Shown piece by piece: positions 20,649-29,756 of a stretch of 44,716 nt of DNA; positions within the stretch are counted from its first letter, which is position 1, and each line of letters begins with the position of its first letter. Location of the stretch: IMG/VR virus record IMGVR_UViG_3300005935_000028, positions 1 to 44,716 of that record, one strand, 5' to 3'. Origin of the DNA: a virus. Both the position numbers and the translations under genes were made by a program. The notes beneath the pieces are model-generated. The model saw only the letters and a program-made list of their open reading frames with translations, ran no database searches and had not been told where the DNA came from.

Positions 20649-23062
20649 ACAAATTGGCGATTGCTATTAATAGTCTAGATAGACCAGAATATCTAAAAAA
20701 GTGCTTAAGTTCTTTAGAGAAAAACTTGAGTCTTAATAAAGTTGATTTCTATTTATATCAAGATGGCGGAGTAAATTCATGCTCATGCGAGCAATACGTT
20801 GATGGCAAAACGATACAGAAGTGCGTTGATTTATTCAAAAAATCAAAATTACCTAATAGATTTGTTAGACAACATAAAGATAATATTGGGGCTGGTTTAC
20901 AACGATTGATGATATTTGGAGAGTTATTCTCCAAAGGATACGAGTATGTGGTGTCGGTAGATAACGATCTTGTTTTTAGCAAATACTATGTTCGAACTTT
21001 GTTGACTTTGTTTGAACAGTTTAGGAAAAACCCATCAGTGGGAATGATTCAAACTTCTTTAAGAAGCTACTTAGATGTTCCTTTAAAAAGCAAGAAAGTA
21101 TTAGAGTTGGAAGATCAAATTCAGTTTACGTTTTCTAGGAGATGGGAACAAGGACTATGGAAGCGTAGCTGGAAAAAGATTTGGCCTAAGTTGAAACCAC
21201 TCTATGATGAGCTTAAAAATTATGATTTTAAACAATTACTCCATGAGCCTAATTTTGGCACGATCAGGGAAAAATTACTTGAGAAATATGGCTCGTTTCA
21301 CGTTGATGAATCTATTGAAATCGCCATGATTATATCGGGGTTAAAAGGAGTATGTACTCGACTTCCTAGACATAGAGGCGTTGGCATTCATGGTTTATAT
21401 ACTTTTACTCCTGAAAAGTGGGAGGAGTCAGGGTTAGATAAAATTATTTTGCCCAAAGTGAATAATGTCAAAAAATTTAAGGTTTTTAGGAACAAGCTTT
21501 GCGTAGCGATAAGAACACTCAAGAGGGTAGAGAGGTTAAAGCTTTTATTGTCAGATATAAAAAAGAACTACCCACGTAATGTTGATTTTTATTTTTATAT
21601 AGATGGTGCTATAAACCCTTTCTCTGGGAAGAGATATGCTCAAGATGTGGATGCTTTTAAGTGTTTAAGGGCTATCCAAGTGTCACCCATACCAAACAAA
21701 ACAATTGTTTTCAAGCACGAAAATAATCAGACTGCCATTCAAAAATATGAGATGCTATCAACACTTTTTCCACAATATGAGTATGTGATGATGCTAGATA
21801 ATGATCTAAATCTTAATAGACATTATATTAAGACGATTAAGACACTATTCAAACAGTTTAAAGATAATAAAAAAGCTGGGATTTTGCAAACATCATATAT
21901 TCGAGGTAAATTTGAAGGGGATAATAGATTTGAGAAACACCTAAGAGATAAGGTTCAATATGGTTTTGCTCAAAGATGGGAACAGGGTTTTTGGAAACAA
22001 ACATGGAAAGATATTAAACCATATTTCGAGAAGTATATGGAAATCGTTAAAGATTGTGATTATAAAGATTTGATTAGTGGAGCTAGTTATTTAGCAAACA
22101 AACGCAAACAGTTATCAAAGATTGCTCCTGAACCTAATACAGACCTTGTGCTTGAATTTTGTGCTTATAGGGTTGGATATTTGGGGTTACATACTGAAAC
22201 TTTAAGATATAAAGGTGTTGGGTATGATGGTATGTATAGTTTTACAAACGAAGAGTTCTGGAAAGATCGCGGGTTTGACAAAATAATTGTAAAAGGATTT
22301 GGGGGTAATATTGATAGATATAAATTTAGAGCGAAGATGCAGTATGCAGAGGATAAGAAAAACCTTATGAGCGGGAAAGATATTTATATTGCTGGCTCAG
22401 GACCGTCTTTGGATACTTATCCAGATAATTTTTTAGATGATAAAACTGGGGTAACATTACACTTGGCTTATCTTAAATTTCCAGATGCTTCGTACCGTGG
22501 TGTTTGTGAAAGTCCGATTATTAGATATTTTCTAAAATCGAAGCCAGAATTTTTTGATAAAAAACTTATTTGTACTAATCCCTTTCATCCAGATATTCCA
22601 GTACAATATTATCTTGGTAACGATCTTGGAGCATCTTCAGGAAAACCACTCCCAATTCTGGTTAGATATACTAAAGATGAAAGTTATTTGCTTGGCACTG
22701 ATTTCAGGAAGTTGATAAGAAAGGCAATTAAGCATGAACCAGTTATTGCTGGAGCATATTCTACAGTATTACATAGCATATTATTTGCTGTTTTAACCAT
22801 GGGTGCTAGAAGAATTAATTTGATTGGAATTGACCATTCAAAGGATGGAGATAAAACATATTATTCTCTAGCCCAACAAGTTGAGTTAGAAAAAGATAAC
22901 GAACTTAGACTTCCATATAAAGAAGAAGGTCGTTGGTATAGATCAGAGATGTGTGAAAGACAGAAGTTCGGAACAGGGGAATTTGTTGACGAATGTGCTA
23001 AACATGGTATAATAATCAAACGATATAAGAACTATGATGATTGGAAGAGTCAACATGAATAA
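20645..23062 (+). CDS. three-domain protein: two GT2-like halves plus DUF115-like domain
   Basis: An 805-residue protein. Residues 1-280 and about 290-570 are two related GT-A-like domains; both hold a metal loop (SVDNDLVF and MLDNDLNL) and an RRWEQGLW or QRWEQGFW motif, evidence for internal duplication. The C-terminal third (IAGSGPSLDTYP, HLAYLKF) is a DUF115-like domain, paralogous to the gene at 19442. It may join two transfer steps and one further modification in one chain. Not a family I can name as a whole. Confidence 0.65.
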   Translation: MNKLAIAINSLDRPEYLKKCLSSLEKNLSLNKVDFYLYQDGGVNSCSCEQYVDGKTIQKCVDLFKKSKLPNRFVRQHKDNIGAGLQRLMIFGELFSKGYEYVVSVDNDLVFSKYYVRTLLTLFEQFRKNPSVGMIQTSLRSYLDVPLKSKKVLELEDQIQFTFSRRWEQGLWKRSWKKIWPKLKPLYDELKNYDFKQLLHEPNFGTIREKLLEKYGSFHVDESIEIAMIISGLKGVCTRLPRHRGVGIHGLYTFTPEKWEESGLDKIILPKVNNVKKFKVFRNKLCVAIRTLKRVERLKLLLSDIKKNYPRNVDFYFYIDGAINPFSGKRYAQDVDAFKCLRAIQVSPIPNKTIVFKHENNQTAIQKYEMLSTLFPQYEYVMMLDNDLNLNRHYIKTIKTLFKQFKDNKKAGILQTSYIRGKFEGDNRFEKHLRDKVQYGFAQRWEQGFWKQTWKDIKPYFEKYMEIVKDCDYKDLISGASYLANKRKQLSKIAPEPNTDLVLEFCAYRVGYLGLHTETLRYKGVGYDGMYSFTNEEFWKDRGFDKIIVKGFGGNIDRYKFRAKMQYAEDKKNLMSGKDIYIAGSGPSLDTYPDNFLDDKTGVTLHLAYLKFPDASYRGVCESPIIRYFLKSKPEFFDKKLICTNPFHPDIPVQYYLGNDLGASSGKPLPILVRYTKDESYLLGTDFRKLIRKAIKHEPVIAGAYSTVLHSILFAVLTMGARRINLIGIDHSKDGDKTYYSLAQQVELEKDNELRLPYKEEGRWYRSEMCERQKFGTGEFVDECAKHGIIIKRYKNYDDWKSQHE

Positions 23063-23738
23063 ATTTACTAAGAAATTCGATCAAAAGGTAGTTGATGACT
23101 ATTATTTACAAGAGCTTAAAAAGGGGAATAATTTATATGGGTCTATTCCATCTCAGATTGAAAGATTCAAGAACATATTGAGATATTTTGGTTTAGACGG
23201 GAAGAAAGTTTTAGACGTTGGTTGTGGAAGGGGAGATTTATTAAAGTATCTTGTTGATAGGGGAATTAAGCCATCTAGATTTACTGGGATTGATCCGTTA
23301 AAAGATATGATAAAAGAGGCTAAAGAACTCGATAAAGAATATGGTGGAGAAATTAACACCACTTGGGCGAAAAAGAACTATTTAGATGTTGACGTAGAAG
23401 GTGGTGTGGATGTGATAATTGCTTTTTCTATTTTTGATCGTAAGTTTGGAAATATGCCTGACACAGTTGTTTATGCTAAGAAGATGTTAGAGAAGATGGT
23501 TCACGAAGCGAGTGAGGGGGTATATGTTACCTTTTTATCGGCCTACAAAACGATTGATGAAGAAGCTCAGGCTTTGTTTTATCCAGAAAAGGTTTTTCAG
23601 TTTGCTCATACTTTGTCAGAAAGAGTGGTTATAGATCACTCATACATGCCTCACTCTTTCTCTGTAATTATATATAAAGGCAAATCGGCATGGAGAAAAT
23701 ATTGGGAGAAGGGTAAATATGGAATTACCAAGTTTTAA
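23055..23738 (+). CDS. SAM-dependent methyltransferase, class I
   Basis: A 227-residue methyltransferase. Motif I VLDVGCGRGDLLKYL (about 56-70) is excellent, FTGIDPLKDM gives the acidic residue that binds the ribose, and VDVIIAFSIFD follows. ATG at 23055 is preferred over 23034 because GGAAG lies 7 nt upstream. Substrate probably a sugar or small molecule of the island. Confidence 0.78.
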   Translation: MNKFTKKFDQKVVDDYYLQELKKGNNLYGSIPSQIERFKNILRYFGLDGKKVLDVGCGRGDLLKYLVDRGIKPSRFTGIDPLKDMIKEAKELDKEYGGEINTTWAKKNYLDVDVEGGVDVIIAFSIFDRKFGNMPDTVVYAKKMLEKMVHEASEGVYVTFLSAYKTIDEEAQALFYPEKVFQFAHTLSERVVIDHSYMPHSFSVIIYKGKSAWRKYWEKGKYGITKF

Positions 23739-24840
23739 GATTGATTTATCAAAAACACTTAAAAGTAAAATTAAGGAAAATATAAGTGATGTATTGGATT
23801 CTGGGATGTTTGCAACTGGAAAATATGTCAGGGAAGTAGAAGATCGTATTAAAGAGAAGGTTGGGGTTAAAAATTTCTTCGCTGTATCAAGTGGAACTTC
23901 TGCTCTAGAGTCAGCCGCTTATGCTTTTAGGAAAGAGCATGGTGTCGGAAAAGTTCTGATACCCGCAAATACTTTTCTAGCTACTTCTTTAGCTTTTGAG
24001 AGACTTGGATTCGAAACCGTTTTTTATTGTAACGGTTTCAATAAGATTTATGATGCTGACTTGGAGAATTACATGAAGCATTGTGTTGGTGCTGTTTTCG
24101 TTGACTTGGGTGGTAATATCCCACAGGATGTTAAGAGATTTATCCGTGCCTGTAGGAGTAATGGACTTTGGGTGTGTGAAGATGCTTGTCAAGCATATGG
24201 TAGTACTCTTAAAGGAAAACATGCGGGGACTTTCGCTGATATAGGAGCTTACTCCTTTTTTGCCACTAAAGTTGTTACTGGTGGTGAGGGTGGTGCAGTA
24301 TTAACTGATAATCCTAATTATGCATATCATGTAAAGATGTATCGTAATTTTGGGAAAGATAATCCTTGGGTGTCATATCATTATGCAAAGGGTTGGAATT
24401 GTCGTATGGGTGAATTCTCTGCTGCTGTATTACTTCCGCAGATTGAAGATGACAAGATAATCAATAATAGAAAGAAAATTAGGAAATTATATGGAAAGAA
24501 ACTTAATGCTATTACTGGGTTATCTTTTAATCCAGAGCCAAAGGGGAAACACTCTTTTAACGGCTATAAGATAATTGCCTATTTAGCATTTAATATTGAT
24601 AAGTCTAAGTTTATCGAACGATGTGCTAAAGATGGAGTTAAATTTCAAGGAAACGTTTATGATTGGACATTACCAGAACAACCAGTTTATTTGAAAGATA
24701 AGGTCATGACTAATATGAATGAAGTTTGGCTAGAGAAGATAAAAAGGATGATTTGTATGCCATCATGGTATGGCATGACTGAAAAGGAGATAAACTATGT
24801 AATCAAAATTATTAAAAAGAATATAAAGGAGCATTTATGA
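23719..24840 (+). CDS. DegT/DnrJ/EryC1 family aminotransferase
   Basis: A 373-residue PLP enzyme, the usual length of the family. SSGTSALESA binds the cofactor phosphate, CEDACQAYG is a family hallmark, and SFFATKVVTGGEGGA places the PLP Lys at residue 184. Such enzymes put an amino group on a keto-nucleotide sugar. Together with RmlA, RmlC-like and SDR proteins this points to an amino-deoxysugar. The gene overlaps the upstream methyltransferase by 20 bp. Confidence 0.88.
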   Translation: MELPSFKIDLSKTLKSKIKENISDVLDSGMFATGKYVREVEDRIKEKVGVKNFFAVSSGTSALESAAYAFRKEHGVGKVLIPANTFLATSLAFERLGFETVFYCNGFNKIYDADLENYMKHCVGAVFVDLGGNIPQDVKRFIRACRSNGLWVCEDACQAYGSTLKGKHAGTFADIGAYSFFATKVVTGGEGGAVLTDNPNYAYHVKMYRNFGKDNPWVSYHYAKGWNCRMGEFSAAVLLPQIEDDKIINNRKKIRKLYGKKLNAITGLSFNPEPKGKHSFNGYKIIAYLAFNIDKSKFIERCAKDGVKFQGNVYDWTLPEQPVYLKDKVMTNMNEVWLEKIKRMICMPSWYGMTEKEINYVIKIIKKNIKEHL

Positions 24841-24995
24841 CAGATTATAAATTTGCTAGATGGATAGCATGGAAGCTACCAGGATCAGTATTGCTTTGGG
24901 CTTTTGTAAGAGCCTATGCCTTTCTAGATAGTCCAACTAAAGATTATGAAAAGATTTATGACTTAATTGTTAAAAAATATAACTTAAGGGGTTAA
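24837..24995 (+). CDS. hypothetical protein, 52 aa
   Basis: A 52-residue protein beginning MTDYKFARWIAWKLPG. A hydrophobic stretch (SVLLWAFVRAYAFL) could lie on or in the membrane. AAAGGAG 6 nt before the ATG and an ATGA overlap make translation likely. Not recognised. Confidence 0.55.
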   Translation: MTDYKFARWIAWKLPGSVLLWAFVRAYAFLDSPTKDYEKIYDLIVKKYNLRG

Positions 24996-24997
24996 AT

Positions 24998-25933
24998 ATG
25001 AAAGTTCTAGTTACTGGCGGTTCAGGATTTATCGGCTCTCACTTAGTTGAAAAGCTGAGAGCTGCAGGGCATAAGGTAGATATTTTAGATGTTAGGAAAC
25101 CAGTCGATAGCTCTTTAATAACAAAGTGGATTAATAAAGATATTAGAGAGAATTTAGATGATGTTATTAGTGGTTATGACGCTGTTTACCACCTAGCGGC
25201 TGTTGCTAATGCTCGTGCGTGCGGACAATTTCCAAGAAAAGCATATGGAACGAACCTACAAGGCACTTTTAACGTCGCTAGTGCCTGTTTAAAGAACGAT
25301 ATACCCCGTGTTCTGTACGCATCTAGCACTTGGATGGCAGGGCTTCAGGTAGGCGATGTAGTGAGCGAATTAGATCCTTTTGAAGTTCACAAGATGAATA
25401 CAATCTATGGTGCAACGAAACTCTCTAGTGAGATGGTATTTTATGCGATGCTTGCGGAGAAAAAAGCACCTAATTTTACTATCATGCGTTACGGGATTCC
25501 CTATGGTGAGCGTATGTGGGATGGCTTAGTTGTGAGAGCTTTTATGCAACAAGCAGAGAAATATAAAGTGATTTCAATTATGGGTGATGGTCTACAGGGT
25601 AGAAACTTCCTATATGTAGGAGATATGTGTGATGCCCAAGTTAGATTGCTTGACAAAAAAGCTGATAATAAGGTTTATAACTTAGGCAGTCCTGAGTTTG
25701 TTACTATTCGCGAAATTGCTGAAGAAGTTGTCAAACACTATCCAGCTAAGATTTCCTATATTACGCAAGCTAGAGTAGAGCCTAAGCTGAAAAACGTGAC
25801 CAGTGAAGAAGTGTTAGACGATTTTGGCTGGAAACCAGAGACATCTTTCCAAGATGGCATTAAAAAGTGTGTTGATTGGTGGAAGAAAGTGCCAGCAGAT
25901 ATGAAAGATGAAGTTCCATACTTCATGATATGA
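24998..25933 (+). CDS. NAD-dependent epimerase/dehydratase (extended SDR)
   Basis: A 311-residue extended SDR. GGSGFIGS (7-14) binds NAD, the catalytic YxxxK is Tyr137 and Lys141 (YGATK), and an S/T at ASSTWMAG lies at the usual position. Close families convert UDP- or dTDP-sugars (GalE, RmlB, RmlD and others). The exact reaction is not shown by the sequence. It may fill the dehydratase or reductase step missing between the RmlA- and RmlC-like proteins. Confidence 0.85.
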   Translation: MKVLVTGGSGFIGSHLVEKLRAAGHKVDILDVRKPVDSSLITKWINKDIRENLDDVISGYDAVYHLAAVANARACGQFPRKAYGTNLQGTFNVASACLKNDIPRVLYASSTWMAGLQVGDVVSELDPFEVHKMNTIYGATKLSSEMVFYAMLAEKKAPNFTIMRYGIPYGERMWDGLVVRAFMQQAEKYKVISIMGDGLQGRNFLYVGDMCDAQVRLLDKKADNKVYNLGSPEFVTIREIAEEVVKHYPAKISYITQARVEPKLKNVTSEEVLDDFGWKPETSFQDGIKKCVDWWKKVPADMKDEVPYFMI

Positions 25934-26628
25934 TCTCTGCGGTAATTCTTAATTATTGGCCACAAAGAGTTGGTAATATAGCCAGGATTATAAAAGACTT
26001 AAATTCTGGCACTGTTAAACCAGACAGGATAATCGTTTGGAACAACGACCCAAAGTCAAAGATAGAAGCTCATCTAGACAATCAGATTTGTATTAACTCC
26101 AGTCACAATTTTCACTGTTTAGTTAGGTATGCTGTTGGGTTAATTTCTGAATCAGATCACTGTTTATTTATAGATGACGATTTGACGGTAAAAAGAGATA
26201 CGCTTGAGTTTTTAGTTAAAAAGTCTGGAATCTTCCCAGAATCTATATTGGGATTTTATGGTAAGGATATCGGTCTAGATGTAAATCATCCATACACTTC
26301 TGGTCATGATATTAAAGACGTTGATATTATGAGAAAGGTAGATATAGTCTTAGGTAGAATACACTTTTGTAAAAGAACAAAACTTGCTAACGCTTTTAAG
26401 TTAGAGACAGAGGTCGATCTATTGATTAATAGAGTTGTTGAAGAAGATATTGTGCTATCTATGGCTAATAAAATATTTGAGATGGAGAGTAATTATATTT
26501 TTCCAAATCGGGTTATAGAACTTGATGAGAAGGGTGTTGGTTATCACTACACTAAAAATCATTATCCAAGAAGGGATAAGTCTCTTAAGAGAATATTAGC
26601 ATGGAGTAGAAGGATGGGTTATGGATGA
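25930..26628 (+). CDS. GT2/GT64-like glycosyltransferase, first copy of a tandem pair
   Basis: A 232-residue GT-A enzyme. ISAVILNYWPQR starts the fold, VWNNDP follows, and FIDDDLTV is the metal loop. It is roughly 60 percent identical by eye to the next gene at 26673 (same IIVWNNDPK, HLDNQICINSSHNF and LFIDDDLTVK segments). The pair arose by tandem duplication that also included the small gene that follows. Confidence 0.75.
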   Translation: MISAVILNYWPQRVGNIARIIKDLNSGTVKPDRIIVWNNDPKSKIEAHLDNQICINSSHNFHCLVRYAVGLISESDHCLFIDDDLTVKRDTLEFLVKKSGIFPESILGFYGKDIGLDVNHPYTSGHDIKDVDIMRKVDIVLGRIHFCKRTKLANAFKLETEVDLLINRVVEEDIVLSMANKIFEMESNYIFPNRVIELDEKGVGYHYTKNHYPRRDKSLKRILAWSRRMGYG

Positions 26629-26675
26629 ATTTAAGTTTTCATTAATTCTAAAAAAGCAGAGATAACTATGGTATG
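26621..26675 (+). pseudogene. internally deleted copy of the gene at 27367
   Basis: The 5' part (ATGGATGAATTTAAG, then a TTTTCATTA segment) matches the start of the gene at 27367. The 3' part (AAAAGCAGAGATAACTATGG) matches its end, and about 220 bp between them are missing. The frame left encodes only 14 residues to TAA at 26663. It marks the duplication unit as GT gene plus small gene. Confidence 0.8.
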
Positions 26676-27374
26676 ATCTCAGTAATTATTCTGCATTATT
26701 GGCCAGAGAGAGCATCAAACGTTACTAGGTTGATTGAAGATTTAGACAAAGGAACAGTTAAACCCGATAAGATAATTGTCTGGAATAACGATCCGAAGAC
26801 AGAACTTAAACCTCATTTAGATAACCAGATTTGTATTAACTCTAGTCATAATTTTAGCTGTGTAGCTAGACATTCAATTGGGTTATTGTCTGGAACTGAA
26901 CACTGTTTATTTATAGATGATGATTTGACAGTTAAACCTAATACGCTTGAATATTTAATCGAACAGTCACAATTATTCCCAGAAGCTATTTTAGGTTTTT
27001 ATGGTAAGAATATTGGTAATAGTATAGACACTCCGTACACATCTGGGAAAGATGTTAGAGATGTTGATACACCAACGATGGTAGATATTGTGTTAGGTAG
27101 ACTACAATTCTTTAAACGATCTAAGCTTGTTCACGCACATCAGATTACCACTCAAATAGATTTGAATATAAACGGTATGATTCAAGATGACATTGTGTTG
27201 TCTATGGGGAATACTTATTTTGGACACGCTGAGAATTTTGTTTTGCCAAATATGGCTATAGAACTTGATGAGAAGGGTATTGGCTTATATCATAAACGCA
27301 AGAATCATTATGAAGACAGGAATAAAACCATAAAGGAAATAATTAGATGGAGGGAAAAAATAAGCTATGGATGA
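26673..27374 (+). CDS. GT2/GT64-like glycosyltransferase, second copy
   Basis: A 233-residue paralogue of the gene at 25930, with the same motifs (IIVWNNDPK, FIDDDLTV, FYGKNIG). The C-terminal half has diverged most, mainly around residues 140-180, so acceptor use may differ. Its last 8 bp overlap the next gene in the same way as the first copy overlaps the remnant at 26621. Confidence 0.75.
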   Translation: MISVIILHYWPERASNVTRLIEDLDKGTVKPDKIIVWNNDPKTELKPHLDNQICINSSHNFSCVARHSIGLLSGTEHCLFIDDDLTVKPNTLEYLIEQSQLFPEAILGFYGKNIGNSIDTPYTSGKDVRDVDTPTMVDIVLGRLQFFKRSKLVHAHQITTQIDLNINGMIQDDIVLSMGNTYFGHAENFVLPNMAIELDEKGIGLYHKRKNHYEDRNKTIKEIIRWREKISYG

Positions 27375-27645
27375 ATTTAAGTTCTCGCTAGATTTAATTA
27401 AGGAAGAATTAATAAAACTTAAGGGTGGTGAGTGGGCAATATTTGACAAACCAAAAAAGAACGAAATTGCTTTTGTTTATTCAAAAGGTAGAAGAAGGGG
27501 TAGCGGTAGAGTCTATTTTAACAGAGATGAGTTAAGATTTGCTTATAGTGAGAAAGAAATAGCAGAAATAGTGATTAGGAAGATGGGGGGAATACCACCT
27601 ACAAAAGCAGAGATAACTATGGTAAGATTACTGGAAGATTTATGA
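27367..27645 (+). CDS. hypothetical protein, 92 aa, with C-terminal TMxxLL motif
   Basis: A 92-residue alpha/beta protein, not recognised. Its last residues EITMVRLLEDL resemble the TMxKLLG motif found in other proteins of the window, again at the very end of the chain. A shortened, deleted copy lies at 26621. ATGA-type overlaps connect it to both neighbours. Confidence 0.6.
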   Translation: MDEFKFSLDLIKEELIKLKGGEWAIFDKPKKNEIAFVYSKGRRRGSGRVYFNRDELRFAYSEKEIAEIVIRKMGGIPPTKAEITMVRLLEDL

Positions 27646-28427
27646 AAGTAACTATTACTATACCTATCTATATCTCAGATGAGCTTCTTGCTGAGTTTAC
27701 CGAAAAGACAGTTGAGTCTATTAAGTCATCACATGATTATGAGATTGTGATAGTTAATAACTACTGTAAGTCAGAATTTATACCACGCATGAAGAAGCTT
27801 GGTACGTTTTATAATAACGATGAGAATTGCTTGTCTAAGTCTTGGAATATTGGCATTAAGCATGGTTTAAATAACAATTCTGATTACATTATTATCCCAA
27901 ACAACGATTTAATCTTTCATCCAGAAGCTATTGATAACTTAGTTAAATTTGCTGAGGATCACCCAGAGTTTATTATGTGGACATCAGCAGAACATATTGA
28001 TATGAGAACAATCAATAGTGCTCCCATTGGAGATAGTTTCGATGAGCATCCACACTTCTCATGTTTCATGATTTCACCTAAGACAGTAGAGATTCTTAGA
28101 AAGAAAGAATTAAATACAAGAGAGACATACCCAGGGCTTTTTGATGAAGGCTATAAACCAGCATATTTTGAAGATGGAGATTATCATAATCGGATTTTAA
28201 GAGCTGGACAAAAAGCTGGCAAAACAGCTTCATCTTTGTTTTATCACTTTGGGTCTAGGACTATTAAAGTAGATGAGGAGTTAGGTATTAAGAACAGACG
28301 TAGTTATGAAACTAATCGTGCCTATTTTAGAGATAAGTGGGGATTTGATCCTCACAATCGTGTTACGCCAAACGATGATTCAATAAGATTCAAATATAAG
28401 GAGCCATATGGTAAAAAAGTGTCCTAA
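27642..28427 (+). CDS. GT2-family glycosyltransferase
   Basis: A 261-residue GT-A enzyme. VTITIPIYI begins the domain, IVIVNNY follows, and IIPNNDLIF is the metal loop at about residue 87. FEDGDYHNRI near residue 181 carries the ED motif expected for the catalytic base. It overlaps the next gene by 20 bp. Confidence 0.78.
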   Translation: MKVTITIPIYISDELLAEFTEKTVESIKSSHDYEIVIVNNYCKSEFIPRMKKLGTFYNNDENCLSKSWNIGIKHGLNNNSDYIIIPNNDLIFHPEAIDNLVKFAEDHPEFIMWTSAEHIDMRTINSAPIGDSFDEHPHFSCFMISPKTVEILRKKELNTRETYPGLFDEGYKPAYFEDGDYHNRILRAGQKAGKTASSLFYHFGSRTIKVDEELGIKNRRSYETNRAYFRDKWGFDPHNRVTPNDDSIRFKYKEPYGKKVS

Positions 28428-28842
28428 AAAACGTCCACCAAAAGAAGTGATGTGTAAACTCATTGATGACCATGAGTGGAAGAAGAAAGGTAAGTTTACT
28501 AAGGTGTGTAAAAATTGTGGAAAAGAAACTGTAGATGAAGATGCCCTTAATCAGCTAATTGCTCTACTAGAAGCTAGGATTGCTGGTTTAGAAAATCAGT
28601 TGGCACAAAATACAAAGAAAGGAACTGAAGACTGGACTACTACTTACCCACAGCAGCCATGGACTACTACAACTGAGGGTACGGAGACAACTTATGTAGG
28701 TGGAGGTGGAAGTGGATCATCTGGTGTTACATTTGGAACAAATATCGGCTCGTCTACATCCTACACTATGACACCGAAAGAAGTCGGAGAAGTACTTAAA
28801 GAATATAAGTCTGAATTAGCCTCATTAAAAGATCCATTATGA
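28408..28842 (+). CDS. zinc-ribbon paralogue A with coiled coil and low-complexity tail
   Basis: A 144-residue protein, the first of four tandem paralogues (28408-29756). It shares with them an N-terminal xMxKLIDDHEW helix and a C-terminal CKNCG zinc pair (residues 33-37). A coiled coil follows (ALNQLIALLEARIAGLENQL), then a Thr-, Gly- and Ser-rich stretch typical of virion or surface proteins. Genes are joined by ATGA overlaps. Role unknown; a structural or assembly protein is possible because the terminase genes follow. Confidence 0.6.
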   Translation: MVKKCPKKRPPKEVMCKLIDDHEWKKKGKFTKVCKNCGKETVDEDALNQLIALLEARIAGLENQLAQNTKKGTEDWTTTYPQQPWTTTTEGTETTYVGGGGSGSSGVTFGTNIGSSTSYTMTPKEVGEVLKEYKSELASLKDPL

Positions 28843-29132
28843 GGAAGGTTGACTTAGTAATGCATAAGTTATTGGGGAATCATGAGTGGGAAACAGATGG
28901 TATTGATATTTCTGTCGAGATTTGTTCTATTTGTGGTGAAACTCGCAAGTCACCTATTTTTAAAGATTTTTATAGAAACTATTCTTCTACTATTTACACT
29001 GCTAATACTGGTGGTACTTTAACTTTAAAGGACATAGAAGAAGCAGTCGCAACCTTGGAAAACAATAAGCCAGTAAGTTCACCACTTTATTTATTACCGA
29101 AAAAATTAAGATTTGAGTATGACGAAACCTAA
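28839..29132 (+). CDS. zinc-ribbon paralogue B
   Basis: A 97-residue protein. LVMHKLLGNHEWE (residues 6-18) is a clear TMxKLLG-type helix, followed by CSICGE. The C-terminal part after the ribbon differs from its paralogues. It overlaps its neighbours by 4 and 14 bp. Confidence 0.6.
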   Translation: MRKVDLVMHKLLGNHEWETDGIDISVEICSICGETRKSPIFKDFYRNYSSTIYTANTGGTLTLKDIEEAVATLENNKPVSSPLYLLPKKLRFEYDET

Positions 29133-29460
29133 AAAATTCGATAAAACCATGCGTAGATTGTTAGACTGTGGTGATGATGGTCATCAACCAGTTGCTGACT
29201 TTGATAGTTATGGCAATCCAATAACTAGATGTACTAAGTGTGGCAATCTCCTTTATCCAAAAGATACATATGGTTCTGTACCTTCTTTTAGCGGATCAGG
29301 TACTTATACTACATCTGCATTAGGGACAACATCTGTTGGTTATCAATCTGGATATAGTACTAAGAAACCAAAGTCAATGAATCACTTGAGTACGGCATCT
29401 CAGTATATTAATACGCCAGTCGGTTCAGTATCTATTAGCGATTTGAGAGCGGCATCATGA
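29119..29460 (+). CDS. zinc-ribbon paralogue C
   Basis: A 113-residue protein with KTMRRLLDCGDDG near the N-terminus and CTKCG near residue 38. The tail is rich in Ser, Thr, Tyr and Gly (GSGTYTTSALGTTSVGY). I chose ATG at 29119 over an in-frame TTG at 29113. The tail resembles that of paralogue A. Confidence 0.6.
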   Translation: MTKPKKFDKTMRRLLDCGDDGHQPVADFDSYGNPITRCTKCGNLLYPKDTYGSVPSFSGSGTYTTSALGTTSVGYQSGYSTKKPKSMNHLSTASQYINTPVGSVSISDLRAAS

Positions 29461-29756
29461 TAAGAAAAGCAGATAAAACAATGCACAAGCTATTAGGGGA
29501 CCATAAGTGGAAAGCCCATGGCTTTGATTATGTGTGTGAGTGTGGAGCGGTGAAAAAGAACGCCAACACTTGTAAGGTTTTTAATGACGGAGATATAATT
29601 GGTGCTAAAGATATAAATAGTAATTTCCAAGCACTTATTGATACTACTAAAGATCAAGAGCAGCAAATAATAGTACTAAAAGATGACTCAGCAAGATTAA
29701 AATCTGAAGTTAATTATCTTAAAGCAAAATTAAAGGAGGTAGAAGATGGACGTTAA
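29457..29756 (+). CDS. zinc-ribbon paralogue D with coiled coil
   Basis: A 99-residue protein. DKTMHKLLGDHKWK is the motif in its fullest form, followed by CECG. The C-terminal third (QQIIVLKDDSARLKSEVNYLK) is a coiled coil. Its close match to B suggests recent duplication. A perfect Shine-Dalgarno for the next gene lies in its last codons. Confidence 0.6.
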   Translation: MIRKADKTMHKLLGDHKWKAHGFDYVCECGAVKKNANTCKVFNDGDIIGAKDINSNFQALIDTTKDQEQQIIVLKDDSARLKSEVNYLKAKLKEVEDGR

